Part shown: positions 8,357-17,497 of the stretch, one piece after another
How positions within the stretch are numbered: position 1 is the stretch's first letter
Layout of the letters: each line of letters begins with the position of its first letter
DNA from: Cytobacillus sp. IB215665
GTDB taxonomy: Bacteria > Bacillota > Bacilli > Bacillales > SM2101
DNA length: 64,000 nucleotides
Direction of reading: 5' to 3'
NCBI RefSeq assembly: GCF_033963835.1
Contig: NZ_JAXBME010000007.1
Span: 124,001-188,000 of the forward strand
Position numbers and translations under genes: made by a program
Notes under the pieces: model-generated
Told to the model about the DNA's origin: nothing
What the model saw: only the letters and a program-made list of their open reading frames with translations
Database searches by the model: none

Positions 8357-8486
8357 GTGTTTTAAGTTTATGCTAAATAATTCTATATTTATGCAATTGA
8401 CCTCATTTTACATGAGAAAAGATGCCACGAGCGCTTTGCAAATACGTATTTATTTCTTAGTACTAAAAACAATTCGAAAAACATCC
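8357..8486 (-). repeat. Dispersed intergenic element, copy 3
   Basis: Minus orientation. Reads GGATGTTTTTCGAATTG ... then CTCGTGGCATCTTTTCTCA. The 3' end is degenerate. Confidence 0.6.
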
Positions 8487-8500
8487 TTTATTAAATAAAA

Positions 8501-8540
8501 GAATCCATTTTGAACAATCAATTATGATCAAAATGGATTC
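8501..8540. terminator. Long hairpin between convergent genes
   Basis: GAATCCATTTTGA (8501-8513) pairs with TCAAAATGGATTC (8528-8540), a perfect 13-bp stem followed by a T-rich stretch. It can end the GntR-ABC operon and, on the other strand, the SDR gene. Confidence 0.75.
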
Positions 8541-8657
8541 TATTTATTTATCACAAAGTACTCGTTTATATAGTATTTTTGATCAAACTTTATTCCAAAC
8601 AAACAATGAGTAGTAATTAAGTTAACAAATCCAAAACTGTTTCATTATAGTATGGTA

Positions 8658-9755
8658 CTATCTAATTATAAGTTGTTTATTTTTATCATGTTTATGTTTA
8701 TTATAGTAGGCGACCATTTCTTTAACACCAGATTTAAAATCAGGACATGTAATTCCACTACCTTTTAAATCATTTTTAGCAGTAGAACAATCAAATCTTG
8801 CTTCATACGAAAAATAGTCTAAGGATTCTTTCTCCACCCCTAATACCTTACGTAAGTTTTTTATTTGCAAGAAAGTTCTTGTTAAAGAAATTGGTATTCT
8901 ACCACGCGGTTTCTTGTGTAAGAGTTCACCCATTAACATTGTATAAACTTCACTAGCCTTATACGGAGAAGGGTCTGTTAAATGATATGTTTTCCCCTCC
9001 CCAACACTAGCGTGACCTAGATAACAGGAAGCAGCAATAATATAGTCAACAGGCACTAGGTTCAGTTCTACTTGACCTCTGCCAATATTAGGCAAGATAG
9101 GTAAAAAGCGCAAGCGATCAAGAAAATTCAAGATAAAGTACGGCCCATCAAACTTTATTGTTTCCCCTGTTATAGAGTCCCCCTTAACAATTCCAGGACG
9201 AATGATGGTTGTTGGAACTTCATTGAAAATCTTTTTAACAAGTACTTCTGCTTCATATTTCGTCTCTTCGTAATAATTTTGAAAGGTTTGATTTTTTTCT
9301 AATTCAGATTCCAAAATTGTTCCTGCACGGTCTCCTGCAACATAAGCTGTACTAAAATAAATGTATCTTTGAAGCTTGTTCATTTCTTTTACAAATTCAT
9401 TCACCTTACTTGTACCTTGTACATTCACAAGGTATGCAACATCTTTTGGTACGGCTAGATCATAAATAGCTGCTAGGTGAAAAACATGTGTAACAGCACC
9501 CCTTAATGAAGCCATATACTCATCAGCTATACCTAGATTATCCTTAGTTATATCACCAGGTAAAATAGTAAATTGAGTCTTATCAATTAACTTATCTTCA
9601 GATAGCCTCTCTATTTCCTTTTCGGCTTCGTTAATCATATCAGGCAAAACAAGCGCGTAAATATGATCAATTTCATAGCTCTCCTTCATCATATAGCGAA
9701 TAATTTGACTTGCAATAAATCCAGGAAAGCCTGTGAAAAAATAAGTATTCCCCAT
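8658..9755 (-). CDS. SDR family oxidoreductase (acyl reductase-like)
   Basis: 365 residues from ATG 9755, chosen because GGGGGGAG lies just upstream and the protein then opens with the Rossmann motif (TYFFTGFPGFIA, a TGxxGFI variant). The extended-SDR active site YxxxK is visible as YYEETKYEAE near residue 165, with VFHLAAIYD near residue 95. The domain is of the NAD_binding_4 type found in fatty acyl-CoA and thioester reductases. The substrate is unknown and no obvious operon partner exists. Confidence 0.8.
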   Translation of the reverse strand: MGNTYFFTGFPGFIASQIIRYMMKESYEIDHIYALVLPDMINEAEKEIERLSEDKLIDKTQFTILPGDITKDNLGIADEYMASLRGAVTHVFHLAAIYDLAVPKDVAYLVNVQGTSKVNEFVKEMNKLQRYIYFSTAYVAGDRAGTILESELEKNQTFQNYYEETKYEAEVLVKKIFNEVPTTIIRPGIVKGDSITGETIKFDGPYFILNFLDRLRFLPILPNIGRGQVELNLVPVDYIIAASCYLGHASVGEGKTYHLTDPSPYKASEVYTMLMGELLHKKPRGRIPISLTRTFLQIKNLRKVLGVEKESLDYFSYEARFDCSTAKNDLKGSGITCPDFKSGVKEMVAYYNKHKHDKNKQLIIR

Positions 9756-9979
9756 CGTTTCTCCCCCCATAAAATATACCTTATCTAAACATTCAGAATT
9801 CATTTCCTAACTTTAGTTTATCGTATTTACGCTATTTTGCAACCGTTTACAAAATAGATTTTTTTAACGGTACTCACATTAATAGTTATTTTTTATCCCT
9901 TAAACATTAGCACACTTATATCAAACATTAATGCCACCTTTTGTTCTATAAATCAAGACAAATGACTAAATCCATCGTA

Positions 9980-10129
9980 TAGCTTATGTATTGCTTTTTT
10001 TCACTAACATTTGAGTAATTTATGTGTATGATATGAATGTTATTGTCCTAGAAAAAAAGTTGCCACGAACGTGAGTTATATTCGTCTTAAGCTCTTTTTA
10101 CGAAAAGCAACTATTAATGCGAACAGCCT
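9980..10129 (-). repeat. Dispersed intergenic element, copy 4
   Basis: Minus orientation. Reads GGCTGTTCGCATTAATAG, TTGCTTTTCG and CACGTTCGTGGCAACTTTTT, with a degenerate 3' end. It fills most of the gap between the SDR and ku genes. A detached plus-strand fragment resembling an element 3' end (CAACAATAAAGCTTTTGAAA) follows at 10138-10157. Confidence 0.65.
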
Positions 10130-10283
10130 ATGCAAAACAACAATAAAGCTTTTGAAAAGAGCTCTTTTTTTTTATTGCTGTATTTGTCTGTACTAAAAAT
10201 TAACAAGGAAAAGATTGTAACTTATCATATTCCTTTTGTTGTTAATGCTAACATTATATGATCTTTGGAAGGTAGGCGTTGTC

Positions 10284-11138
10284 ATGCACACAATTTGGAA
10301 GGGGTCAATTAGTTTTGGGCTTGTAACGATCCCAATAAAACTATATGCTGCAACTGAAGATAAAGATATTAAATTCCGATCGTTACATAAAAAATGTAAA
10401 ACTCCAATTAAATATGAGAAGATCTGTCCAATATGTAATGAGGAACTAACAAATGATAGCCTAGTAAAAGGTTATGAGTATGTTAAAGGGAAATTTGTCA
10501 TTTTATCTGAAGAAGAAATGAAAGAATTAAAAGAGGAATATGAGGAGAAAAGTATTAAAATTATTGATTTTGTAAATTTAGATGACATTGACCCTATTTA
10601 TTTTAATCGCTCCTATTTTATTGGCCCAAATGATAATGGAACTAGAGCATATGCTTTATTAAGAGAAGCACTTGTCAAATCTAAACGAATTGGCATTGCC
10701 GAAATAACTATTCGTTCAAAGCGTCATCTAGCTATTGTTAGGGTTTATCATGATGGCCTCCTCATGGAAACGATCCATTATCCAGATGAAGTACGCAATG
10801 TTAGTGACGTGCCGAATATACCAGAACAAATAGAGATTAATAATAAAGAGCTTGATACAGCTATGTTATTAATTGATCAATTAACGACTGACTTTGACCC
10901 AATCAAATATAAGGATGATTATCGTACTGCATTAATGGAGCTTATTGAGGAAAAAGTTAACACAGATGAAACGACTACCGTTGACGAAATACCAAGAACG
11001 AATGTAGTTGATCTAATGAGTGCATTGCAAGCAAGCATTGACAGAACTAAGCAACAACCACAATCCACAACGCCAACTAATAACAGTAGTACTACAAAAA
11101 CAAAACAAAGAACATCACGTAAAAAAGTAACATCATAG
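10284..11138 (+). CDS. ku: Ku protein, bacterial non-homologous end joining
   Basis: 284 residues from ATG 10284 (protein opens MHTIWKGSISFGLVTIPIKL, the canonical bacterial Ku start; GGAAGGTAGG upstream). Ku binds DNA double-strand ends and recruits LigD. The beta-barrel core is complete and the tail is Ser/Thr/Lys-rich. In B. subtilis the homologue YkoV acts in spores beside ykoU (ligD). Here ligD lies 3.5 kb away, on the same strand, with a phosphatase and spore-surface genes between. Confidence 0.93.
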   Translation: MHTIWKGSISFGLVTIPIKLYAATEDKDIKFRSLHKKCKTPIKYEKICPICNEELTNDSLVKGYEYVKGKFVILSEEEMKELKEEYEEKSIKIIDFVNLDDIDPIYFNRSYFIGPNDNGTRAYALLREALVKSKRIGIAEITIRSKRHLAIVRVYHDGLLMETIHYPDEVRNVSDVPNIPEQIEINNKELDTAMLLIDQLTTDFDPIKYKDDYRTALMELIEEKVNTDETTTVDEIPRTNVVDLMSALQASIDRTKQQPQSTTPTNNSSTTKTKQRTSRKKVTS

Positions 11139-11154
11139 GAACAATTACTAAAAT

Positions 11155-11177
11155 CAGGCGGGAATTCTTCTCGCCTG
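11155..11177. terminator. Hairpin between convergent ku and phosphatase genes
   Basis: CAGGCG ... CGCCTG with GGAA/TTCT in the inner part. Only a weak T stretch follows on the plus strand. Confidence 0.5.
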
Positions 11178-11191
11178 TTATATCTGTTACG

Positions 11192-11728
11192 TCACACTCG
11201 TTCTCCTTCGCCTATAATCCACTTAACAGCAAGTAATAAATTTGCAAACCACATATCAGCTAATCCAAGCTGTTCTTCATTTCCAACTAAAATGGTTTTT
11301 GTCCCTGCCGACTTACCTGCAAAAATGTCCACATCACGATCTCCGATCATATAGCTATCTTTAAGTGTGATGTTATGTTTTTGCGCAAGATTCGTAATCA
11401 TCTCTGGTTCAGGCTTTCGACATGCACATCCCTCGTGAGGTTTATGGGGACAATAAGCAATATCATCAATCATCGCTCCGTATCCCTTCAAATCAAGCTT
11501 CATTTTCTCATGTACACGTATTAGCTGTTGTTCCTTCATATACCCTAAACCGACCCCACCTTGATTCGTTACGACAAAAACTTTAAGGTTTGCTTGATTT
11601 AACAACTTTATCGCTTCACCTACGCCATCCAATAAATAAAAATCACTCGGTTTATTTACAAATTTCACACGATGTGACAACACCTCATTAATGACTCCAT
11701 CTCGATCTAAAAATACGGCTTTTTGCAC
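11192..11728 (-). CDS. gmhB: HAD-IIIA phosphatase, GmhB/HisB-N type
   Basis: About 178 residues. HAD motif I is AVFLDRDGVINE near the N terminus, motif II VVTNQGG, the zinc-binding loop CPHKPHEGCACRKP, and motif IV MIGDRDVDI. Family members remove a phosphate from D-glycero-D-manno-heptose 1,7-bisphosphate or related sugar phosphates. GTG 11728 is preferred because GAGGAG then has normal spacing; ATG 11737 abuts it. The heptose assignment is by family only; no other heptose gene is in the window. Confidence 0.8.
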   Translation of the reverse strand: MQKAVFLDRDGVINEVLSHRVKFVNKPSDFYLLDGVGEAIKLLNQANLKVFVVTNQGGVGLGYMKEQQLIRVHEKMKLDLKGYGAMIDDIAYCPHKPHEGCACRKPEPEMITNLAQKHNITLKDSYMIGDRDVDIFAGKSAGTKTILVGNEEQLGLADMWFANLLLAVKWIIGEGERV

Positions 11729-11859
11729 TTCATTCATCTCCTCTTTCTTGGGTTACAAAATACTATCATCTTAACTCAAAAGTAGTTATGTTATTCAAAA
11801 ATAGTTAATGCAACTATAAATAGTTAGGACAAACGTATAAGCAATTGATTGAATCGTCA

Positions 11860-11868
11860 CGTACAGTA
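11860..11868 (+). promoter_or_regulatory. Weak sigma-K-like -10 ahead of the Ena-like gene
   Basis: CGTACAGTA matches the mother-cell sigma-K -10 pattern CATAnnnTA in five of six fixed positions and lies 36 bases before the start codon. No convincing -35 was found. Confidence 0.25.
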
Positions 11869-11903
11869 TAGAGACAAAAAATATTAAGGAGAGATGATGA
11901 TTA

Positions 11904-12305
11904 ATGAGTAGCTGTTCTTCAAGTTCCTTTTGTTGTCCAGTTCCGTGTGATAAAAATTTTTTTCCAGAACAACCAATTATCGGAATAAAAAGATGTCTAC
12001 CAGTTAAGAGCGTATGTGATGGAACCATGGTTACTACTATCTATTCAGCACCTGCACACATTCCTGATAGTGCATTAGCTAGCGGCTTTATTTCACTTAC
12101 TAATACTAGTAGAGATTGTACTATGGAACTTACCGTAACAGATGATGGTGGTCCAATGATGTATAACTTATTAGCAAATGGGGATTCAATAGTAGTCGAA
12201 GTAAGTCAATTATCACTCTGTACAATTGTATGTACCGGTACTAATGTAATGGATTTTTGCACTGGCACATTTGAGATAGATCTTCAGTACAGATCTTTCG
12301 TGTAA
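11904..12305 (+). CDS. Cys-rich endospore-appendage (Ena/DUF3992)-like protein
   Basis: 133 residues, no signal peptide. Cysteines cluster at the N terminus (Cys4, 10, 11, 15, 31, 38), before a compact beta domain with strand pattern SGFISLTNTSRDCTMELTV ... FEIDLQYRSF. This N-terminal Cys arm plus jellyroll-like domain is the plan of the Ena subunits that form disulfide-linked fibres on Bacillus cereus group spores. AAGGAG lies upstream of the ATG. The downstream DUF11 gene and a second Cys-rich gene suggest a spore-surface cluster. Similarity was judged by eye. Confidence 0.65.
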   Translation: MSSCSSSSFCCPVPCDKNFFPEQPIIGIKRCLPVKSVCDGTMVTTIYSAPAHIPDSALASGFISLTNTSRDCTMELTVTDDGGPMMYNLLANGDSIVVEVSQLSLCTIVCTGTNVMDFCTGTFEIDLQYRSFV

Positions 12306-12340
12306 GCTAATTTCTTTAAATTCAGTTGCTGTATACCGAA

Positions 12341-12359
12341 CTAGGTGATCCACACCTAG
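12341..12359 (+). terminator. Hairpin after the Ena-like gene
   Basis: CTAGGTG - ATCCA - CACCTAG followed by AACTTTTAT; a weak terminator or processing site. Confidence 0.5.
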
Positions 12360-12456
12360 AACTTTTATAGTTATTCAAGAGGTAAGATAGCCTCGCATGC
12401 TAGGTTTAATCCTAAAAGGAAATACACCATTTTTAACAAATACTTTTTTCACACCT

Positions 12457-12485
12457 AGACACCCTTGCTCAGGGGTGTCTTTACT
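12457..12485 (+). terminator. Second hairpin before the DUF11 gene
   Basis: AGACACCC (12457-12464) pairs with GGGTGTCT (12473-12480), followed by TTACTAT. It isolates the DUF11 gene from the Ena-like gene. Confidence 0.55.
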
Positions 12486-12497
12486 ATAAAAATCCAA

Positions 12498-12522
12498 ACA
12501 CGATATAGAAAGTGTATCGTGT
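12498..12522. promoter_or_regulatory. Inverted repeat upstream of the DUF11 gene
   Basis: ACACGATA (12498-12505) and TATCGTGT (12515-12522), 31 bases before the start codon. It may be an operator or a 5' hairpin of the mRNA. Confidence 0.35.
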
Positions 12523-12552
12523 TATATACCACTATGAAAGGAGCGTGAAAAT

Positions 12553-14004
12553 TTGCCTTTTATTACTCGGTTTTCAACAACGACTTGCGGAGCAATGACT
12601 TTTACTGGAAACACACTAGGATTGAGCCAATTAATAAATCAAAATTTAGCAGGTACGAGAGGGAGTATAGGTGCATTTACTTCACTAAATCTCGGTTTAA
12701 CGGTGCCAACCTTCCCTGCTGGAACGACGTTAAATTTCACAGAGAACAGTTCAGCTGCAAACCTAGTATTGCCAATAGGAAGCACGGTATTATATGCTGA
12801 ATTAATTTGGGGTGGAAATTATCTAACAGATGATGAAGACATTAGTGGGTCCATTGATAATTCAGTAATGTTTACCGACCCTAACCTAATTACTAATCCT
12901 ATTCCACCTGACCCTGCAACAGCGAATCAACCTATGTTTACATCGTCTGGTGTGACAAAAGGTTTCTATATGCGCTCTCAAGATGTTACAGCTTTTGTCC
13001 AAGCAGGTGGTGGCGGAACGTATTCTGTAGCTCAGGTTCCTGGTCTAGTTGATCCATCATTTGGTTCAACACAAGATACGAATCACACTGGGTGGACATT
13101 GGCAGTTGTGTATGAAGATGTAACACTTCCGAATCGGTCAATGACTTTGTTTGTAGGTGCACAAGGGATTGTTAATGCAGCTCAAAATATCGATATTAAT
13201 GTGGGGGGATTTATCACTCCACCTGTAGGAGATGTAAATGTCAATTTATTAATCAGTGCTGGAGAAGGAGATGCTGTTATTCCGAATGATCAAGCTTTGT
13301 TTGGTCCAAATGCAGGCACCTTAACCGTATTGTCAGGTCCTAATAACCCTGCAAATAATTTCTTTGCTTCACAAATTAATGGGGATGATGGGATGATAGA
13401 TATGACTGGTACTTTTGGTACGAGAAATCCTAATGCTTTTGCGGGAACAAATATGGATGCTGATCGACAAGGTTGGGATATTACGAATATAAGCACAATG
13501 AATTTGTTACCGAATAACCAAATGACTGCTGTTTTCCGTTTTACATCGACACAAGATGCATACATGCCAAATTCATTAGGTATTCAAATTGACGAAGGTG
13601 ACCCTGTTCTTGAAGTGGAGAAATTCGTTGACAAAACTTTTGCTGTCCCTGGAGAAATCTTAACATATACAATTACGATTACAAATACTGGGATTGTTAT
13701 CGCAACAGATGTAGTATTGACAGATAATGTTCCTGCAGGTGCAACATTTATTCCAAACAGTGTCGTCATAAATAATATACCTGCACCTGGTGAGGACCCT
13801 AACGTTGGGATAGCGCTTGATCCTATACCTGTAAATGCTACTACTACCGTAGAATTTAAGGTTCAAGTAACAAGTTCAGATTGCTTTTTGTTAAATGAAG
13901 CTATAGTAGATTTTAGCTGTGGTAAAGAGGCAATTAGTAACCAAACTGTATCAACAGTTTGTAAAACCTGTCAACAAAAATTTGATAGCTGTCAATGTCA
14001 TTGA
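12553..14004 (+). CDS. DUF11-domain surface protein, probably spore-associated
   Basis: 483 residues, no signal peptide and no wall anchor. Start TTG with GAAAGGAGCG at good spacing. Residues 1-350 form a large Gly/Asn/Thr-rich beta domain. Residues about 352-450 are a DUF11 repeat (VEKFVDKTFAVPGEILTYT ... GATFIPNSVVINN). The tail is Cys-rich (VCKTCQQKFDSCQCH), suited to disulfide cross-linking. Placement between two Ena-like Cys-rich genes and the missing export signal fit a spore coat, exosporium or appendage component made in the mother cell. The role is inferred. Confidence 0.68.
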   Translation: MPFITRFSTTTCGAMTFTGNTLGLSQLINQNLAGTRGSIGAFTSLNLGLTVPTFPAGTTLNFTENSSAANLVLPIGSTVLYAELIWGGNYLTDDEDISGSIDNSVMFTDPNLITNPIPPDPATANQPMFTSSGVTKGFYMRSQDVTAFVQAGGGGTYSVAQVPGLVDPSFGSTQDTNHTGWTLAVVYEDVTLPNRSMTLFVGAQGIVNAAQNIDINVGGFITPPVGDVNVNLLISAGEGDAVIPNDQALFGPNAGTLTVLSGPNNPANNFFASQINGDDGMIDMTGTFGTRNPNAFAGTNMDADRQGWDITNISTMNLLPNNQMTAVFRFTSTQDAYMPNSLGIQIDEGDPVLEVEKFVDKTFAVPGEILTYTITITNTGIVIATDVVLTDNVPAGATFIPNSVVINNIPAPGEDPNVGIALDPIPVNATTTVEFKVQVTSSDCFLLNEAIVDFSCGKEAISNQTVSTVCKTCQQKFDSCQCH

Positions 14005-14095
14005 AGAATTCAAAATAAGCAAGTTAAACTGGACACCTCTATCATTGCTAACATGGGGGTGCCCATTCATATTAATACTTGATTGTAAATATCGG

Positions 14096-14500
14096 TTACA
14101 TACATCGATAATTTATATTTAAACAGAACCTTCCGATGCAAGCTTTACATTTATCATGACAATTTCCTAAGCAACAAATTTCTAGCCGATTGAAATTTTT
14201 TAGAGTGATTGACTTTGAGTTTCCATTTTTGCCCTCACATGCAAGCGGAATCATTAATGTGTCTATCTTATTGATTCCAGAGAAAATATTTACTAATAAT
14301 GTCCCAGCACAACCTGATTCGTAAAACACAGTAATGGAACCCGATACAGGGAATGAAGGAGATGTCCATACATCGTCCTTACACCCACAATTCATCGTGA
14401 AATTGCCACATATTTCATCTTTAATGAAACAATCTTGCTTTTTTGGACCTGTTTTATGATAATTACAGCTACATTTGTTATGGTTCACTAACTTTGTCAT
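14096..14500 (-). CDS. Second Cys-rich Ena-like protein
   Basis: About 134 residues with 15 cysteines. An N-terminal Cys arm (C10, 12, 24, 31, 38, 40) is followed by a beta domain (SGSITVFYESGCAGTLLVNIF) and a C-terminal Cys cluster ending in FCLNINYRCM. The plan resembles Ena subunits with extra cysteines. The start is uncertain: ATG 14500 touches GAAGGAG, and GTG 14509 is alternative. It is transcribed toward the DUF11 gene from a promoter matching the sigma-K consensus, which supports late mother-cell expression. Confidence 0.6.
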   Translation of the reverse strand: MTKLVNHNKCSCNYHKTGPKKQDCFIKDEICGNFTMNCGCKDDVWTSPSFPVSGSITVFYESGCAGTLLVNIFSGINKIDTLMIPLACEGKNGNSKSITLKNFNRLEICCLGNCHDKCKACIGRFCLNINYRCM

Positions 14501-14527
14501 CTCCTTCACTTCATAATATATCTAGGC

Positions 14528-14556
14528 TATTGTATGTATCTTTTATTAAGGAGGTG
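14528..14556 (-). promoter_or_regulatory. Sigma-K-type promoter of the Cys-rich Ena-like gene
   Basis: On the minus strand CACC (14556-14553), 16 bases, CATACAATA (14536-14528). The -10 fits CATAnnnTA perfectly and the -35 fits mACm. The start codon is 28 bases downstream. Sigma-K acts in the mother cell late in sporulation. Confidence 0.6.
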
Positions 14557-14670
14557 CAAATAACATTAATATAAAGAAATACACCACCTCATTGTAACAG
14601 CTTATTGAATACCATATGTTGAAATGTAGCTTTATTGGGATCGATAATATATTTGAAGGAGATAGTTTTA

Positions 14671-16530
14671 ATGATAAAGCCGATGCTTCCAACGTTGTCA
14701 TTTACCCCTCCAAAAGGAGAGGAATGGACTTATGAAGTCAAATATGATGGTTTTCGAGGCCTATTGTTTATTGATCATAATGAATGTAAGTTAATGAGTC
14801 GTAACGGGAATAATTTAATAAACCAATTCCCTGAAATAAAATCATTTGTCGAGAGCATGAGGCTGGAGAAGATTGAGTCATTTCTTCCTCTCATCTTAGA
14901 TGGTGAACTATGTATATTGGATTCAACAATAAAAGCTAATTTCTCAAAAATTCAATTTAGAGGCCGCTTAAAAGATCAAGAAAGAATTAAACACAGCCTT
15001 ATCCAGGCCCCAGCCCATTTTTTAGTATTTGATTTGCTACAATATAGCGGTAAAATGACGACACATCTACCTTATGTTAAACGGAAGGAACAATTATATC
15101 ACTTATTTTCACAGCTTGCTCTACCTACTACTGTCACAATGGATAAGGAGAATCTTATTCAACTTATTAGTGAATCTTGTCATTTTGATTCCTTATGGAA
15201 TGAAGTGCAGTTACATAACGGTGAAGGGCTGATTGCGAAACAAATACATAGTAAATGGGAAGCTGGGAAACGAACGACGCGTTGGATAAAGGTAAAAAAC
15301 TGGAAAATAGGTCAGTTTTTTGTGACAAAATATGAAAAATCAAATGGCTATTTTCACGTAGGTCTCTTTCGTGAGGGTAGCATTTACGAAATAGGTTTAT
15401 TTTCGCACGGCTTGAGTCCTGTTGAAAGAGCTACACTTTCTCAAGTAATTCAAGACAACAAACAAGCTGAAACAACTCAATTTATTTGCATCCAGCCTAG
15501 TATATGTGTAGAGCTAAAATATCTTGAAATCTATAATGGCACTATAAGACAACCAATATTTTCAAGCTTTTTAACGGATTTAAATGTAAATGAATGCACA
15601 TGGGAAAAGCTTCACGTTGTACAACAGCTAAACCAGCCTGAATCAACTACTGTTGTTCAAGTAACAAACCCAGGAAAAAGATTATGGAAAGAAAGATTTA
15701 TTACTAAACACGATTATCTCGATTATTTAAACAGAATCTCCAGCTACATGCTTCCATTTTTGCAAAATCGGTTACTAACTACCATCCGCTACCCACACGG
15801 GATATATGGTGAAAAGTTTTATCAAAAAAACTGTCCAGCATATGCTCCTGATTTTGTTCAAACTTTTAAAAATGAAGATATTACTTACATCTTATGTAAC
15901 AATTCTGAAACGTTAGCATGGCTTGGGAATCAACTTGCAATTGAATTTCACGTCCCTTTTAAAGACATTAAGTCAACGGGCCCAAGTGAAATTGTTTTTG
16001 ATCTTGACCCCCCCTCTAGGCAATATTTTAAACTGGCTGTTCAAGCAGCTCTATTGATGAAGAAAATATTCGATCAATTACAGCTACAATCGTTTGTGAA
16101 AACATCAGGAAATAAAGGATTACAAGTATATATCCCATTACCACCCAACACTTTTTCTTATCATGATACACGACTATTTACTCGATTTATTGCAAATTTT
16201 TTAATAGAAAATGAACCACAGAAATTTACGGTAGAGCGTTTGAAAAAAAAGCGGGAAAATCGCTTATATATCGACTATGTTCAGCACGCTGAAGGTAAAA
16301 CAATTATTGCACCATATTCCGTAAGAGGAAATGAAGGTGCATATGTGGCAACGCCTCTTTTTTGGGATGAGGTAAATCATCAATTAAAAATTGAGCATTT
16401 TCCAATGGAATCCATCATAAAAAGAGTAACAACGAAAGGCTGTCCATTTTATACTTTTTATCAAGTAGAAAATAAACAGCCATTTGAACAAATATTAAAA
16501 TTTTTAGGGTCTAATAAGAGTTTATTGTAG
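14671..16530 (+). CDS. ligD: DNA ligase D (ligase plus polymerase/primase)
   Basis: 619 residues from ATG 14671 (AAGGAGA upstream). The N-terminal ATP-dependent ligase domain has the nucleotidyl lysine in EVKYDGFRG (Lys24) and motif IV-V sequence EGLIAKQIHSKWEAGKRTTRWIKVKNW near residues 190-216. The C-terminal LigD polymerase domain begins near 325, with the metal site IVFDLDPP near 443 and KTSGNKGLQVYIP near 480. The 3'-phosphoesterase domain of mycobacterial LigD is absent, as in B. subtilis YkoU. It works with Ku (10284-11138) in end joining, mainly in spores. Confidence 0.93.
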   Translation: MIKPMLPTLSFTPPKGEEWTYEVKYDGFRGLLFIDHNECKLMSRNGNNLINQFPEIKSFVESMRLEKIESFLPLILDGELCILDSTIKANFSKIQFRGRLKDQERIKHSLIQAPAHFLVFDLLQYSGKMTTHLPYVKRKEQLYHLFSQLALPTTVTMDKENLIQLISESCHFDSLWNEVQLHNGEGLIAKQIHSKWEAGKRTTRWIKVKNWKIGQFFVTKYEKSNGYFHVGLFREGSIYEIGLFSHGLSPVERATLSQVIQDNKQAETTQFICIQPSICVELKYLEIYNGTIRQPIFSSFLTDLNVNECTWEKLHVVQQLNQPESTTVVQVTNPGKRLWKERFITKHDYLDYLNRISSYMLPFLQNRLLTTIRYPHGIYGEKFYQKNCPAYAPDFVQTFKNEDITYILCNNSETLAWLGNQLAIEFHVPFKDIKSTGPSEIVFDLDPPSRQYFKLAVQAALLMKKIFDQLQLQSFVKTSGNKGLQVYIPLPPNTFSYHDTRLFTRFIANFLIENEPQKFTVERLKKKRENRLYIDYVQHAEGKTIIAPYSVRGNEGAYVATPLFWDEVNHQLKIEHFPMESIIKRVTTKGCPFYTFYQVENKQPFEQILKFLGSNKSLL

Positions 16531-16586
16531 ATGTTGCTAATCCATATCTTTTTCAGCAAACCACATGATAAGTTATATAACATAAT

Positions 16587-17486
16587 CTATTCTTCAATGG
16601 AGTTGGATAAAGTACCTATTCCTTCTACAGTTACTTCTACAACATCACCAGGTTGTAAAAACTTAGGAGGGGTAAAGCCTTTGCCGACACCTGCTGGTGT
16701 TCCTGTCGCAATAATATCTCCTGGCTCTAGCGTTGTACCTTGAGATAGTACTGAAATAATCTTTTCAATAGAAAAAATAAATTGTTTTGTATTTGCACTC
16801 TGACGTATCTCATCATTTACTCTCGTCTCAATATTTAATTGGTTCGGCTCCTTGACAAGCGATTTATGAACGATTACTGGTCCCATTGGACATGAAGTGT
16901 CCAAGCTTTTTCCTAGTAAGAACTGCTTATGCCGCGCTTGCAAATCTCTCGCAGTAATATCATTAACAATTGTATATCCAAATACGTAATCTAATGCCTC
17001 ATCTTCTGAGATGCCCTTCCCCTTCTTACCGATAACGACTGCAAGCTCCCCTTCATAATCGAGCTGGTTAGTTATATGTCGATGGTTTAATATGATTTCA
17101 TTAGTACCAATGACAGTCGTTGGAGTTTTAGAAAACATCATTACATCGGTTGGAATATCCGCTACACTTCCCATTTCTATCGCATGGTCAGCATAGTTTT
17201 TACCGACACAAAATACATTCTTCGATGGTCGAGGGATAGGAGCTAACAACTCTACATCATTTAAATTGTAAACATTGTTGTTGTTCTGCTTAGCCCATTT
17301 TGCTATCTGTTGAACACGTTCTTCAAACTTATGACCAAGTTGGATACACTGGAGTAATGTTGTTGGAAGTAACTTATCAGCAAAAGCTTCCTGTTCAGCA
17401 GCGTTTAAATCTAGCACTTCTGTCATTTCTTTATTAACAGTACCTACAAATAAGCGGTCAGCCTTTTTTGCCGTCACAAAGCGCAT
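16587..17486 (-). CDS. yisK: FAH-family oxaloacetate decarboxylase YisK
   Basis: A 299-residue fumarylacetoacetate hydrolase-fold enzyme closely resembling B. subtilis YisK along its whole length (e.g. PIPRPSKNVFCVGKNYADHA, LDYEGELAVVIG, GYTIVNDITARDLQ, GKSLDTSCPMGP, ATGTPAGVGKGFTPPKFL). The metal-binding acidic residues are the two Glu of YEGELAV and the Asp of VNDIT. YisK decarboxylates oxaloacetate in vitro and influences cell shape through Mbl. It lies 11 bases after the TetR gene, so they are probably one transcript. The swrC-yerO-yisK order links it here to an envelope-stress locus. Confidence 0.88.
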   Translation of the reverse strand: MRFVTAKKADRLFVGTVNKEMTEVLDLNAAEQEAFADKLLPTTLLQCIQLGHKFEERVQQIAKWAKQNNNNVYNLNDVELLAPIPRPSKNVFCVGKNYADHAIEMGSVADIPTDVMMFSKTPTTVIGTNEIILNHRHITNQLDYEGELAVVIGKKGKGISEDEALDYVFGYTIVNDITARDLQARHKQFLLGKSLDTSCPMGPVIVHKSLVKEPNQLNIETRVNDEIRQSANTKQFIFSIEKIISVLSQGTTLEPGDIIATGTPAGVGKGFTPPKFLQPGDVVEVTVEGIGTLSNSIEE

Positions 17487-17497
17487 ACTTTCCCCTC

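Noticed and set aside
10138-10168. Palindrome AAAAGAGCTCTTTT as a terminator of an unseen gene
   Set aside because: It abuts a fragment of the dispersed element end, and no gene ends there; probably an element remnant.
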